DNA of 64,000 nucleotides from Cristatella mucedo (GCA_009760855.2 WPIO01000073.1:581001-645000); one strand, 5' to 3'. Shown: positions 11,811 through 32,401, counted from the stretch's first letter. The notes: generated by a model from the letters alone, not told the origin. Program-made: numbers and translations.

Positions 11811-12620
11811 ATAAACGGGGGGGGAACGTCTTACCCCAGGGGGGATGTCGGGGGGGGGGGGGAGGGAATGTCGGGGGGGGGGGGGGAGAGGGAATGTGGG
11901 GGGAGGAATGTCGGGGGGGGGGAGAGGGAATGTGGGGGGAGGAATGTCGGGGGGGGGGGGGACGTCTGAGGGGGGGGGGCAAATGTCCGTACCCCAGAAT
12001 GCCACGCTATGGTGTGGGTATTGCTATCCCAATTAATGTCCGAGCCCGCTTTTCTCTCTCAACGCTAGAGCACTGAGAAGATATTCTGTTGGCCGACCGT
12101 AACAGTGCCATGCCAGCGATACACCGCCAATTAACTGAAGCGTGCCTTGACGCTTGTCTCGCAGATGCAGCAAATTTTTGCCACTTTGAATTTCTACTCT
12201 ACATCTAGAACTATTAAAGGATTTAGCTGTTTAAAGCGCTGTATCTGCCCGGCTCATGATTCCGTGACATACTTTTTAATTTGTGTCTTAGTAGGAAAGG
12301 AATTTCTAACTGATAAAAAACCTATTTATTCTAATTGCGCCTTAATTGTGGCTGTAACGAATCAGTTCACTCCGATTCAAAAAAAAATCAAGTGACGGCA
12401 TAGATAGGAGGGTTATATTTGAGCTAAATTAAGCCTTAAGGTACGCGGCACTATCTCAGAGACCTATATTTGAAACTGCTAGGAAATGCTCTTTAGCCCA
12501 TGGGTAAGCTCTCTATTTTAAATCTTTGCTTAACCGTTTACATTTAGCCCCTAGTTTAGGGCTCAAACATTTTTCGAAGTCTTTAGCTCCTTTAGCCGTC
12601 GGTGCGCGAACCAGGAAACC

Positions 12621-12801
12621 TTCATTTGCATGCTGACCCTGTGCATGTCACCCCTAACCACATTATTCATTTTGTTTGTTTTTCAAGCATGATTTTACAT
12701 ACCATTCAATTTCATTTCCCTTTGCAGCAAATGTAAAGCGCCTAGAAAGAGATTAAGTTCTCTGAGGGCGCTTTATCAAGTGCATTTTTATTGTTATTAT
12801 T
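12621..12801 (+). mobile_element. LINE-alpha 3' fragment
   Basis: GCATGCTGACCCTGTGCATG, CCCCTAACCACATTATTCAT, the intact hairpin tail (AAAGCGCC ... GGCGCTTT) and an (ATT)n-like end. The flanks 12004-12620 and 12802-13135 show nothing recognisable. Confidence 0.85.
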
Positions 12802-13137
12802 CAAAGAGCTAAAAGGAAATTCGCAGCCGCCTGTGAGAGCCTGAGGCACGAAGCGTCGAAGGCACGAAGTCGCCGCTTGCCAGGCCATTCTAAACTTTCC
12901 CAAGTAAGACTGCCCACGTACCTCTCTAAAAATGTTATTTCTTTTCAAAATATAACCATAGCACCTCTGAAAAACCTCGACGCGAACGCCTGCTGAAGGT
13001 GCAGCGCCAATCTCATCAAGGAGAAAGATGGTTCCCGCTCTTGATTAGCTCGGTAAATATGCGACGCCAGCAGCAAGCCTCTAGGGCCGCTGTGTATAAC
13101 TTTATCCTCGAGAATTTTACTTATTAAATTCTAAACC

Positions 13138-13268
13138 ATGATGGCACGCTAGGTAAGGCGGTTCGATTCCTGTAGTGGGAGATTCTTTATCGCCACTGCA
13201 AGCGGTGGTGATAGCCGTAAAGGCTCTTCTGTCGCTATACAAAAAGAGGCTATTTAATCAGCTAGGAT
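13138..13268 (+). mobile_element. SINE family A with an internal deletion
   Basis: The head GATGGCACGCTAGGTAAGG runs straight into GGTTCGATTCC. About 30 bp (the GACCTCGG...CCGAGGTC inverted segment) is missing. The tail is intact. Confidence 0.85.
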
Positions 13269-13554
13269 TTATTAATTTATTAAAGCCCGATATCCCGAAT
13301 TAAGCTCTGCTTGTATATCACTGTAGTAGTTCATTTCTGGTTTTGATTCGATTCGTTGACGAGCCCGTGATTGGAAACAAAATAAATTTAAGGACGTTTG
13401 ATAAAATGTAATAGTAAAAGAGCCTAACCAAAATCAGAATTAAACTTTCGCAATGGTTTATAACCAAAGCTGAACGAACATTTGAAATTTCACTTTGATC
13501 CGTCGAGTATTGGCCGAGTAATTGAATTTACAAAGCACAAAGCTGCACTAATGT

Positions 13555-14431
13555 TAGTAATAATAATACATTTGATAAAGCGCTCTCTATTCTGTCTAGG
13601 CACTTTAGAATTCCTGCAAAGAAAGCACTACCAAATGGTTGGTAGTAGCATGCTCGTTTAAAAATATGAATAACATGGTTAGGGGTGGCATGCACAGGGT
13701 CAACATGCAAGTAGGTTTAGTGTCACCATGCACAGTGTCAGCACGCATAAGCACACAAAGGACGAATCCCAGAGACCGACTAATTGCTGTGATAAATAGG
13801 TGCGCTTTTAGTTTCTTTTTTAATGTGTTCAAATTGGGAAATGTCGTGACGCAAGTCAGGAGTGAGTTCCAGGCATTGTGAGCAAACGAACTAAAGGCAC
13901 GGTCTCCGTAGGATTTGAGCTTTGTACGAGGTGTAAGTAAACGTTAGATTCCGAAAAGCTGATGATATGATTATTAGCCTGGTGGGGAGTAGATCTGATA
14001 GATAGACTGTAGCCAGGGAATGGAAGAACCTGAAAGTGAATTATAAACTCTTGAACTCCATACATTGCTTGACTCGGAGCCAGTGCAGGTCAGCTAGAAG
14101 TGGTTTGATGTGGCAACGGCGACGCTCACAACAGAAAAGCCTAGCTACGGAGCTTTGCACCAATTGTAAGCCCCTGATTACACAGGCCGGTAGACCAGCA
14201 AACAGTGAGTTGCAGAAGTCAAGACGGGATATCACAAATGCATTGACCTGTTTAGATGTGGTATCCCTGTCCAAACAAGCCCGAATTTTAGCAAAGTTAT
14301 GTAGCTGAAAGTAGGCAGACGTGATTACGGAGCTGATATGGTCGTCTAACGAAAGGTAAATTTGCAAAATGAAATCTAGGTTTCGTGCAGATTCAACGGG
14401 AGATATGCTGGCACAGCCAATTTTGAGCGTT
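13555..14431 (-). mobile_element. LINE-alpha fragment with RT C-terminus
   Basis: The minus strand encodes SARNLDFILQ, then DRDTTSKQVNAFVISRLDFC, then NSLFAGLPACVIRGLQL, the CR1/L2-type RT thumb and C-terminal region, followed by the alpha 3' UTR to an ATT-rich end at 13555. Frameshifted and 5' truncated. It joins the next copy head to head at about 14431. Confidence 0.85.
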
Positions 14432-14752
14432 AGCCCAGGCGTCATGACATCCCCTGACTTGACCACATTTAAAAAGAAATTTAAAAAGCACCAATTTATG
14501 ACAGCATTTAGTGTGTCCCTGCGATTCGTTCTTTATGCGCTTATGCGTGCTGACACTGTGCATGCTGCCACTAACCACACTTGCATGCTGACCCTGTGCA
14601 TGTCACCTATAACCATGTTATTCATGTTGTTTATCAAGCATGATACCACTCACCATTTTATTGTGTTTCCTATGCAGCAAATGTAAAACACCTAGAAAGA
14701 GATTGAGTTCTCTGAGAGTGCTTTATCAAGTGCATTATTATTATTATTGCTG
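14432..14752 (+). mobile_element. LINE-alpha 3' fragment, inverted to its neighbour
   Basis: Covers the RT end (SPDLTTFKKKFKKHQFMTAF) and full 3' UTR with hairpin and (ATT)n. Its sequence is the inverted match of the 3' part of the copy on its left. Confidence 0.85.
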
Positions 14753-14889
14753 TTGTGCGACCATCACCGTGTGCTCATAATTTAGGCGTCTTTTCGGCAT
14801 CTGCCTAAATTTTGAAATCTTCGTTAAGAAGACTGTTTCGACAGCCAACCATCACGTTCGATGTTTATTTAGGATAAGGAAATGACTTT

Positions 14890-15590
14890 CACAGTGGCTT
14901 GCAAAGAATTTAACTAACTCCTTAGTTCTGTCTTGGCTAGATTATTGTAACTCTCTTTTGGCTAGGCTACCGAAAAAAGCTAGTAGGCCACTCCAGCTGA
15001 AGATTAATATGGCTGCAAGGCTAGTTAACAAATCCCAGAGGGTTGACCATGTGTCTCCTTTGTTGAAGGAGCTTCGATGGCATCTGCTTAGTCAACGAAT
15101 ACAGAGCAATTAAATTTCTTACGCTGACCCACGCTGGCTTGGCCACGGCTTGGCTACTCCATTCGTAGCTGAATTGCTACACACGTATCAGCTCTCGTGC
15201 CCTCAGATCCTATATGGACAATAAATTAGCTATTTCATTCTTTCGCTTAAAGTCGTTTGGTGACAGAAGCTTTTGCTCAGCAGGTCGTAGACTGTGGAAC
15301 TCGCTTCCAAACTTTTTACGCAACGACAAATACTCTCCTGCCGCCGACTATGGCACATCCTTTCCAACCATCCTGAGCTGCTGCTTCCATGCCACTCACT
15401 ACCTCAACTGCTCTTCTGACACTGCTACGCTTCTCACATTTTTTTGTTGCGTGAGATGAAGTCCGTTGGCTACGGAATGCGTGCTAAAAGCTGCTTAGAC
15501 TGTGAGTGCGCTATACAAAACTCTCCTGATTAATACTCACATAGTCTTTGCAGCTTTGCGGAGTTACTTAAGGAGACACGTTACAATATA
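14890..15590 (+). mobile_element. LINE-beta fragment
   Basis: It encodes broken pieces such as DYCNSLLARLPKKASRPLQ, then YMDNKLAISFFRLKSFGDRS, and ends near GTGAGTGCGCTATACAAAAC. Frameshifted and 5' truncated. Confidence 0.8.
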
Positions 15591-15599
15591 CTACAATCC

Positions 15600-17620
15600 A
15601 GAATCCGTAAAAGTACAGGTGGTGACATGTCTGAACTCGTCAAATGATTGGTCTGCTGAATGCGACTTGGCTGCCTCGCGGCACAGACAGAACGCCATCG
15701 AGCAAGTACAATTCGAATCACGCCAGTGCCTCATCATCCAGACCGACCATTGTTCTCAATTGTCAAAGTAGGAATGTGGGTGGGTTTTATCGAACGCAAC
15801 CAATAAATTAAGCAGAACGCTAGAGAGTGACCTTACCGTCATTATTCCCATCTGGAACGTCACTGTGAAGAGAACAGCTTCAGTGGAATCATATCTCTTG
15901 AATCCTCACTGGAATTCTTCTGATAAATCATTCTTGTCTGCATCTTGGCATTACTGTCTCCTCAAGCTGTCTAGAGCAACATTATAGCCAAAGAGGGACA
16001 CTGCTTTTTACTAAAAATCATCAAACAATGCATAGTGTAAAGCTGAGACACTTAAGCAATCTAGATCCGGCACCAATCAAGCCAAGATCGTAGACTACCT
16101 CCGTGTCTGCAGCCGAAAGTTTGGGAATGCCACAGCTTCTTTTCACTGACTAGTGGCATCCTTGCTACTTAGATCGTAAGCAAATTTGAAACGAGGTTAA
16201 TTAGTCGTTCGTTAGAGCTAAGCGGTTTTCCTCTCTGGTTATTAACTGTGTGCGGATAAACAGTTGTATAGGGGCAGTTACTATCCAGGTAGTGAAACCA
16301 TTTAGCTCAACCAAGCCAATGATTAACCTTGCTGGGTTTCTGCCTCCTTCATTGAACAAAAATGCACGCATTCGTGCCTCCATAATGCTGCCTGTGCCTA
16401 CTGAGCGTGGAGTCACATCCCAAAACCTGTTTTAAGAACATAATTAACGGGTTAAGTCCGAAAAATATGTCCAAATTTTTGTTTTTGAAAGTTAGCGTGT
16501 AAAAAACGAACAAGTTATAAAAGCAATCCCAAGTTTTGACGATTGAAAAATGACCAAAAGATGGTAAAAAACATTCTTTTGCAATACATTTTTATACTGG
16601 AAGCAGTACGTCGAGCTCGATACTATGCGTTTCTGTGAATATAATGCCAATGAAGTGACTTTTTTGGCGAACTTTGTAAATAAAAGCTACTTATCCCTAA
16701 ACGGACGCCAGACAATCACTTGGAAGTATAAGAAAGCGTAGAATTTACAAATTAGTGACACGCCTCCTCGATTTCAACTCTTAGACTAGTAGTTACAACA
16801 ATCCAAAAGCGTAAATCCAAACCCGCGAAGCTAGCTAGGATCCACGATTTGGGGCTCAGCTTCGATGAATGGCTCTCCCCGGCTATTTATGCTTTGTTTA
16901 CTTGCCATTCGTACAGGCATGTTTATGCACCCCTAGCCCTGCTAACTGGAAGTGACTCATACTCGGCAGTCATATTATCGTTATGGATAATTAAATGTAT
17001 TGCCCCCGGGGCCGCGGTAACTGGGTTTCCACTGATCCTGCGATAGCGGATCCGGTTCCTGTTGCCGCCATTTCGCCACTAGTAAAATCGCCGAGTTCGG
17101 CCCCGTCCCATTCGCCACCGGAGGCACCGGTGTTTGATTGAACTGGCTCGTCATTCACTGAGAGTCAGTCTGAAAATTTTAATCACTTTCTGCCTCTGAG
17201 GGTTTGTTGAGGAGTGGCACTGCGATGGATACGCGGAATAGTTGTCTTGCGCCACTATCAGTGCAGCACCTGTCGGCCTGCGGCATATATAGGGTGACGG
17301 CCTTTCCTCGAAAGCGCACTCGTTAAACCGGTTCGGTCAACTGTACGAACACAAAGGGTCTGCATTCTACTAAGAGTGGCGACATTTGACTAAGAGTGGC
17401 GGACGATTCGATTTGATTCGGCAAGGCAATAACATTCGACTAAGAGGTGCTGTGGAAACTTCATACGAATTAGTGACTTTTCCAGATCCTGTTCTTGTTC
17501 GTTCCGCTCAAGACCTACCGTTTGAAAGAGATGGTTTACTCTAAAATCGCTTCATGTACATCTGGTAATCGGCGTACGTCCCGACAACTTTGCTCTTTCC
17601 TGGCCTGTGGTGGATGGTAA
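15600..17620. other. No recognised gene; one TATA-containing spot
   Basis: No supported coding sequence. Near 17285 GGCATATATAGGG precedes a stretch with a thrice-repeated GACTAAGAGTGG-like word (17370-17450). It could be an old promoter, but nothing confirms that. Confidence 0.3.
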
Positions 17621-17624
17621 ATTC

Positions 17625-18039
17625 GATGGACGGACATTTCTCCACCGGACATTTCCCCCCTAGGGCAGACATTCCCCTACTGTCTAGGGTTTAGGGTTTA
17701 GGGTTTACGTGATTGATCTGATTGGCCTATCAGTAGCTCATTGAGCAAAACATCTAAGTACAGCTTTTGTGATTACACTACTCAAATGAACTGTGTAGTG
17801 CAAGGCCAACCAGTAAATATGTCATACGGAATTAACAAAACTCCCAATTATACTGAGTTGATTTCATTTCAGTAGAGCGTGAACTCCATTTGATCATGTA
17901 TATATATATATATATCTGTATTCTTAGTTATACATTCGTCAACATAGGGGGTAAATGTCCTACGGGGGGGGGACGTCGGGGGGGGGATGTCCTAGGGTCT
18001 ACCAGGAGGCAATGTCCGGGGGAGGGATGTCCTACATTC
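17625..18039 (-). mobile_element. Element T copy 2 (compact, no inserts)
   Basis: The 415-bp copy starts with a GGACATTTC array (17632-17680), then (TTTAGGG)3, a unique AT-rich middle, AATTATACTGAG, (TA)n, GTATTCTTAGTTATA, and a G-rich array ending GGGATGTCC (18032). It is flanked by perfect 9-bp direct repeats GGTAAATTC (17616-17624 and 18040-18048). Read on the minus strand it matches the layout of 10959-11996. No coding capacity, so non-autonomous. The 9-bp duplication recalls Mutator-like elements (inference). Confidence 0.65.
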
Positions 18040-18820
18040 GGTAAATTCAAGCTGCACGTCATATTTGCAGGGCCCAGAAAAAGATTAATTTTATTAGGTC
18101 ACTATACAGATGCTTTATTGTTATTATTATTAAACTCGCTAAGTTTGATGATTAAACTTGCCGATGCCCTGGCGACCCTTTAGGTTCCGCTATTTTCATG
18201 TGCCATTTTAGCTCCTGTAGGTCTATGTAGAGGGTTGAACTTAGTTCGTTCATCTTAAAGGGAACAGAAGTAGCTTACTAGAACTGAATTCTCCGTACTT
18301 TAAATAATGATGGCAGATGCAGCTTTGCCAGACACCTGAACGGTCCTCGCCTGCCGATGGCCGAATCTTTAGCCTTGACGACAGCCACATTTAGACCTAG
18401 GGACAATCTTCCGGAACCGTACATTCCGGGTAAAAAATGCCCTCAGTCATTTCATAGGCAGACCGTTCCTGCTGGAGACTATCGTCTTCTCATTCAAACA
18501 GTGCAATCATAATTTTAGATGCGCAACAGCGACAACGGTATTTGATCTCAGCTTTATATTTTAACTTACTCGCGTTTAGTAGAATTTGTCGTATGCGATG
18601 TTTCCTTTGAGTTCCAGTAGTGCGACGCGGAGTGACTTTTCTGCTGCTCGTCTTTAACGTGGTTCTCTCCGATAACTATGCCTGTATATTTTGTTCGCTC
18701 TTCGATATGTCGTCCTTTGAAGATCCTCGAACCAAATGTGTAGCACAGCACCGGCCTGGCACAATTTTAGGGCGCACAAGAACTGCTCAGCAGGAAACAC
18801 CCTCTGTCCTAGAGCCCTGA

Positions 18821-19205
18821 GCAAGAGGACGCAGCCGTTGTAGTACGATCGATCGTGAGGCAATTGATATCGGCTGCTGGCCTGTCAACCCTACAGTCCC
18901 GGCTAGCAATTTAAGAATAGGGCAACGCTCGCCCAAGGTCGCTGTCGCCGCCAGCCGTCCGAGAGTTGCTGGACGGTTTCCGTGAGAACAAGATACGTGG
19001 CTGAAAAGCACTTGTGTCCTCTAGGACGCAGCGGCTTGATAGACGGTTTCCGTGAGAACGAAAGAGGTGGCTGAAGAGCACCTGCGTTCTCGAGCTGTTA
19101 GCAAGAGGACGCAAAGGTCGCAGTAGGATCATGAAGTGATTGATATTGGCTGACTTGTCAACCCCATTGTCCCGGCTAGTTATATAATGGTAGAGCGACG
19201 CTCGC
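18821..19205 (+). repeat. Nested tandem repeats ending in a TATA box
   Basis: A block starting GCAAGAGGACGCA occurs at 18821 and 19101 (period 280) and ends CCCGGCTAG plus ACGCTCGC. Between them a GACGGTTTCCGTGAGAAC block repeats with a period of 70 (18972 and 19042). Only the second large copy has TATATAATGG (19181-19190). It looks like a promoter/enhancer array, possibly an LTR U3. Confidence 0.5.
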
Positions 19206-19900
19206 TGGAGTTCTATCTTTGGCTCCGTTTTGACTCCGTTGCCGGTTGTTGCCGGACTCGTTTCTCTAAAAGCGAGGGAGGAGGGCGGGCTGTTCGCGGG
19301 CGATTAAGGGACAGGACGAGACAGCCCCAGGAGGATTCGGTTGACGCCACCGAATATGGTCATATAGCGCCCGAGCTCGCATTTTGTGTTTCGTTTGAGT
19401 TTTGTGCGTGTGTGCGCGCACGTGGTCTCGGCATAAGGATTTGCCGATGCGAACTAGACGTAGTTGGTGTGATGTGTGAGATATTTCGGTGGTTCGAGCT
19501 CCTCCGTCTATTTGGATCGTTCCCCACTAGAGGCGTAGGTAGCCTTAGTTCGGAAACGTGTTTCCTCCGAAAGAGTGCTTGAGATAGTGCGTGAGGTATT
19601 CCTGCCGTTAAGGTGGAAGCGGAGCCCTAGTTCTCCAGTCAGGGTCTAGGCTCCGGTTCGGGCTCCGTCTATTTGGGTAGCTCCCTACTGGAGACGTAGG
19701 TAGCATAAGTTCGCGGACGTATTTCCCAGCAAGAGTGCTTGTGCTGTTGAGAGCCTGCGAAGAGTGCGGAGATTAAATTGAGTAATACGCGCACAGACAT
19801 TGTGCGCTTGCGAACAAAGGTCAGTAAAATTCTCCTATTTGCGTGTCTCCTTCTAATTTACGACGCGAACTCACGACCCCCTGAAGTACCGGTAAGTAAG
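19206..19900 (+). other. Possible LTR/5' leader remnant downstream of the TATA box
   Basis: A block CTCCGTCTATTTGG ... AAGAGTGCTTG occurs twice (19502-19580 and 19662-19741). The 3' part, TTTACGACGCGAACTCACGA followed by CCCCC, resembles the LTR/leader end of Gypsy-like elements. No gag-pol follows. The 131-codon open frame at 19187-19582 is not recognised. Confidence 0.3.
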
Positions 19901-20160
19901 GCAGCGCCAGGAACACTCATTCCGTGGCGGCGAGCTGCGCCTACGTAGGCGCAGCTGGCTCAGACGTAGACGTAACGCGCGTAGACACGCACCGAATCGC
20001 ATTCGGCAGTAGGATACGCCGCTCGGTAAGCAGCAGGTTACACCTACTCCGCCGAGCCTTCGGCATGACACATTGTAGCCGGAGGGCCCATGTAACGACC
20101 AAGAACGAGCATAGAGTGGGGGGGCCGTAGCAGGAATAGGCTAGCACCCGTCAACCCAGT

Positions 20161-21235
20161 GTGTATCTCCGTCTGTAACTCCACAAAGCCATAAAGACTA
20201 TGTGGGTGTTACGCAGGAGAGTTTTGTATAGCGCACTCACAGCCTAAGCGGCTTTCAGTTCGCACTCGGTAGCCAACAGACTTCATCTCACGCAACAAAG
20301 AGAAAGCGAGAAGCATAGCAGAGTCAGGTGAGCAGTTGAGGCAGTGAGTAGCATGGAAGTAGCAGCTCAGGACCGCTGAAAAGGATGAGCCATTGTCGGA
20401 AGCAGGAAAGTAGTAGTCCTCACATAAGAATTGTGGAAGCGAGTTCCACAGTCTAGGACCTGCAGAGCTAAAGCTTCTGTCGCCAACGGTCTTCAAGCGG
20501 AAGAATGAAACAGCTAATTTGTTGTCCATACAGGACCCGAGGACGCAAAGAGGCTGAAACTGGTGCAGCAGTTCAGCTAGGTATGGAGGAGCAAAGCCGT
20601 GGCGGGCCTTGTGGGTCAGCGTAAAAACTTTGCTCTGTATCCGTTCATCAACCAGCAGCCATCCTAGCTCTTTTAGCAAAGGAGACACGTGCTCAAACCA
20701 CAGGGACTTAAAGACTAGCCTTGCAGCCATGTTCATAGCCAGCTGCAGTGGTGCTTTCATTGGTAGCCCAGCCAAAAGGGAATTACAATAACCTTGCCGA
20801 GGCAGAACTAAGGAGCTAGTTAAATTTTTTGCAAGCCATTATGGAAGACTGCACCTAATCTTAGATAGGGATCGGACGTGATGACTAGCTGTAGAAGCAG
20901 TCTTCTGAATGAAGCTTTTACAATTGAGGCAGCTTTCGAAAACGACACCTTACTTTCGAGCACGTGGTGATGGTCGCACAACAGCATCACCTCTTAGAAG
21001 AGCAAAGCCTTCTAATCCAGCCACAAGCTTAGGTTGTTTTATGAGCCGCAGTTGAGTTTTATCGTCATTTAGTTTCACCAAATTTTCCGTCATCCAGGAT
21101 CGAATGTCGGCAAGGCAAGCATTCAGTTTATCAGGTGCTGCAGCAGATTCCGACGGTTTGAATGACAAATATAGCTAAGTATCGTCAGCATAGAAGTGAT
21201 ATCCTATTCCATGGGCCTTAATTACTTATTCCAAC
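20161..21235 (-). mobile_element. LINE-beta fragment with RT YADD motif
   Basis: Minus strand, from 21205 leftwards: FYADDT (the RT catalytic motif), then SAAAPDKLNACLADIRSWMT, ENLVKLNDDKT, then LVFKSLWFEHVSPLLKELGW, CMDNKLAVSFFRLKTVGDRS, and the beta 3' end. This is the longest LINE-beta copy in the window. Stops and a frameshift near 20800-20950 make it dead. Region 21240-22960 has nothing recognisable. Confidence 0.85.
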
Positions 21236-21629
21236 CCGGCTACAGGTCTAAGTCTGCTTCCGGTTGAGTCAGCACCGCTCGCAGTGTATGACGGTTTCTT
21301 TTTTCGAAAGTCGAAGCGCGTGCCGAACATTAACACTGATAAAAATGAGTCCGGCTAGTAGTAAGAACACTGGCTAGTAGGGCCGCTGTGTATGCATTAC
21401 CAAATATTACAACCAAACAAAATGTTATTACTGAGACAGCCCATGTTTTTGAGATACTCTTTGAGTTCCTACCAACATTGACTAACATAAGGCAAATAAC
21501 GACGGCCCCAGCCACATAATTCTTGAGTCTTTAGTCCACATTTAAGGTCATTGCTCTTTATGACCCAGTTGTGGGTCTAAGCTCGGCGGCAAACAGTCCT
21601 TTACTGCCCACTACAACCGGCGAGGATAT

Positions 21630-21692
21630 ATCTATCTGTTAAGGCTCTTCTGCTGCTATTTAAATGAGGCTGCTTGATCTTGATCAGCAGAT
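21630..21692 (+). mobile_element. SINE family A tail fragment
   Basis: AAGGCTCTTCTGCTGCTATT and AAATGAGGCTGCTTGATC resemble the 3' third of family A. Confidence 0.45.
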
Positions 21693-22961
21693 GGAACATA
21701 AGGCCTGATATGGAACAACAGCCCGGTAACTAACGCTTTCCACCCCAACATGCCTCCTCTTTCTTCTTTATCCAGACGTAACTTCAAAGTGGGGTTAGAG
21801 TAGTCGAAAGTTTCTCAGTAAAATTTAAGTCATCCGTCCTCGAAGCAGTCCCTTGTATCCCCACTTACTGGGTCCCCATAAAAGTAAATCAGCAATGGTA
21901 GCAGCGATCGCTTACCACGAGACAGCAAAACTGGCTGTTTTCAGATTTGATTCTTAAATCTGTGTTCCACAAATAGTCCCTTTCTAGTATTAGGTAATTT
22001 TAACGTTCATTTCAGTAATTCAGCCGGGCTCCTTTAAATTTCGTACCTTCTTCAAATAACGTCAGCTTAATCACCCTCCGATCTTCTTCAAAGTTCTGTA
22101 TAAGCTTATTCTTCTGACTAATCTCGGTGGACATGTTTCTCCCATTGTCCCGTGGTTTATAAATACCTTGAACTAAGCTTAAAAAGTATACAACAACTTG
22201 GGATTAAATGTGCATTAAGTAGTACATGAAGAGCATTGTAGGCCATATCATTCTAGCTTAGGCCACGGCTAGCATAAATAAAATAAATTGTAAACAATTG
22301 AATCCCAGATGCCCAAACCAAAAGTGCTAATGACTATCAATTATTTTCTAATCATTTACAAACCACACACAGCGATCCTCAAAACGACCTAGAATTTCTA
22401 TATGTTTTACTGAATAAACATACTGTAGAGTGTGTAGCTGCATTCCTCTTAAAGAGCCCGTTGTCAGGCTACTCATCAAGAAGTCCACTCTAGACCAGCA
22501 GAACTTAAATAAGCTCGGTCATGTCTCCATCCTGCCCTTTCACGAAAACTCACAGCAGCGCTGAGTCACCGACTATCAGACCGTTGCCAAAAGAGCCCTA
22601 GTTCGGTCAGATTCTATGCAAGGACGCATTCGGAGGCATCGGTAAGGAGAAATGTCGATAGTATAAACGAAACTTATTAAGACCCTTAGCAACTGGGCAA
22701 GCATACCGACTGTGCAAAACACGGCAGCTAAGCCTGTCTTTCGTGAGCGTTGCTACTGCCACGTTGCATCGCTCACCACCGAGCTGCACCAGCTTGCATC
22801 AAACAGCACTTTGACTTCCAGATCCAGTCTCACTTTTTAGGTTTATTTTCTTGCACGGCCTGAATATTTAACTTACTTTAATTATCTGTACTTGATCCGC
22901 AGGCATTCGTACAGCCTGCCCCTCTAACTCTGGTAGTTACCTCTAACCAATATACTAGCTG

Positions 22962-23122
22962 AATTAGCGGCCTCTTTTCGTATAGCGACAGAAGAGCCTT
23001 GATGGCTATCACCACCGCTTGCAGTGGCAATACAGGATCGCCCACCATAGGATTCGAACCCACGACCTCGGGCCGCGGTCGTGAAAAGCAACCACCTTAC
23101 CTAGTGAGCCATTACGGCTCAC
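22962..23122 (-). mobile_element. SINE family A, near full length
   Basis: Minus strand: TAATGGCTCACTAGGTAAGG, the GACC...GGTC inverted segment, GGGTTCGAATCC box B, and tail TCGCTATACGAAAAGAGGC. Confidence 0.88.
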
Positions 23123-23299
23123 TTGACTCCATTTAAAGCAAAAGCTTTAAAATTACTTGTTCCTAGATATTTGCATCATCTCTACGAATTGTCCTTTATG
23201 TGCTAATTGCTCATGTTATCGTTGAGATAAATTTTCATGTCATTTCAGTATACTACAATTGTTCATGTTGTTGTCACTGATCAACTCATACACTTCCTT

Positions 23300-23372
23300 T
23301 CAAATCCATGCAAAGCGCCAAAAAGGTGGAGTTCATTAGGGTACCACACAAATGCATTCTTATTATTAATGC
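23300..23372 (+). repeat. LINE-alpha-like 3' tail fragment
   Basis: AAATCCATGCAAAGCGCC, GGAGTTCATTAGGGTACC and a TTATTATTAA end. A decayed hairpin tail. Confidence 0.5.
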
Positions 23373-23953
23373 ATATTTTATTTTAAAAAAAAATGGAATG
23401 GCTCGAATATAGAATATCGCAACGCTAACCATGCTGAATCAAAGTGGCCCAGCCAAGCCGGCTAGGTGCCCACCCAGATAGAGAGCAACAGCAGACGGCG
23501 ACGCAACGCACAAGCAATGACTACGGTGCCGACTGCAAGGCGTGCAGCCGTTTACCTGCTTATACGAGAGAGCGAGAGCTGCGACTGGCAAACGGAACTA
23601 CTAGAGCCTGGCTAACCAGGCTCAGTTTGGTAAGCAGCACAGCAGCAGCAGCCACGTTCGGTTGCCCGTTGGAACCGAGCTTCGCCGCCGCCGCTGCGCT
23701 GGCTGTGCTGGCTCGAGTGACAAATACAAAAAAAAAACTAGTAAACGACCCCGCCCCCGGCCCTCCATTTTACAAAACCGAGGTGCAAAGAGCGGCTTGG
23801 AACACCGGCGGCCACCGCGGCGGGCCGGATGCCCTCCGAGGACGGTCAGCCTGGCCGGAGCCCGGCGGCGGCAGACATCCGGCACTTGGCGACAGCGCCG
23901 AGAAGTGGGCGGGCTCAGGTCGGGCGGCGCCCCGGCGGCGCGACCGTCGCCTC

Positions 23954-32401
<8,448 letters not shown>

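Larger units (their letters stand above)
10959..11996 (+). mobile_element. Element T copy 1: inverted array termini, internal CCCTAAA, with inserted SINE
   Basis: The left end (10966-11060) is an array of GGACATTTCCCC-like units (C-rich). An AT segment follows (GAATTTATAACTAAGAATAC, then a TA/GT run). A segment ending CTCAGTATAATT is next, then unrelated inserted DNA, CCCTAAA repeats (11700-11810), and a G-rich array (11815-11988) ending AAATGTCC. GAATGCC occurs on both sides (10952-10958 and 11997-12003) as a probable target duplication. The second copy is at 17625-18039 in reverse orientation. Confidence 0.6.

Noticed and set aside
11790-12076. Pro- and Gly-rich open frames
   Set aside because: Products of the G-rich terminal array of element T.
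19187-19582. 131-codon open frame after the TATA box as a gene
   Set aside because: No recognisable protein; it overlaps a duplicated LTR-like block.
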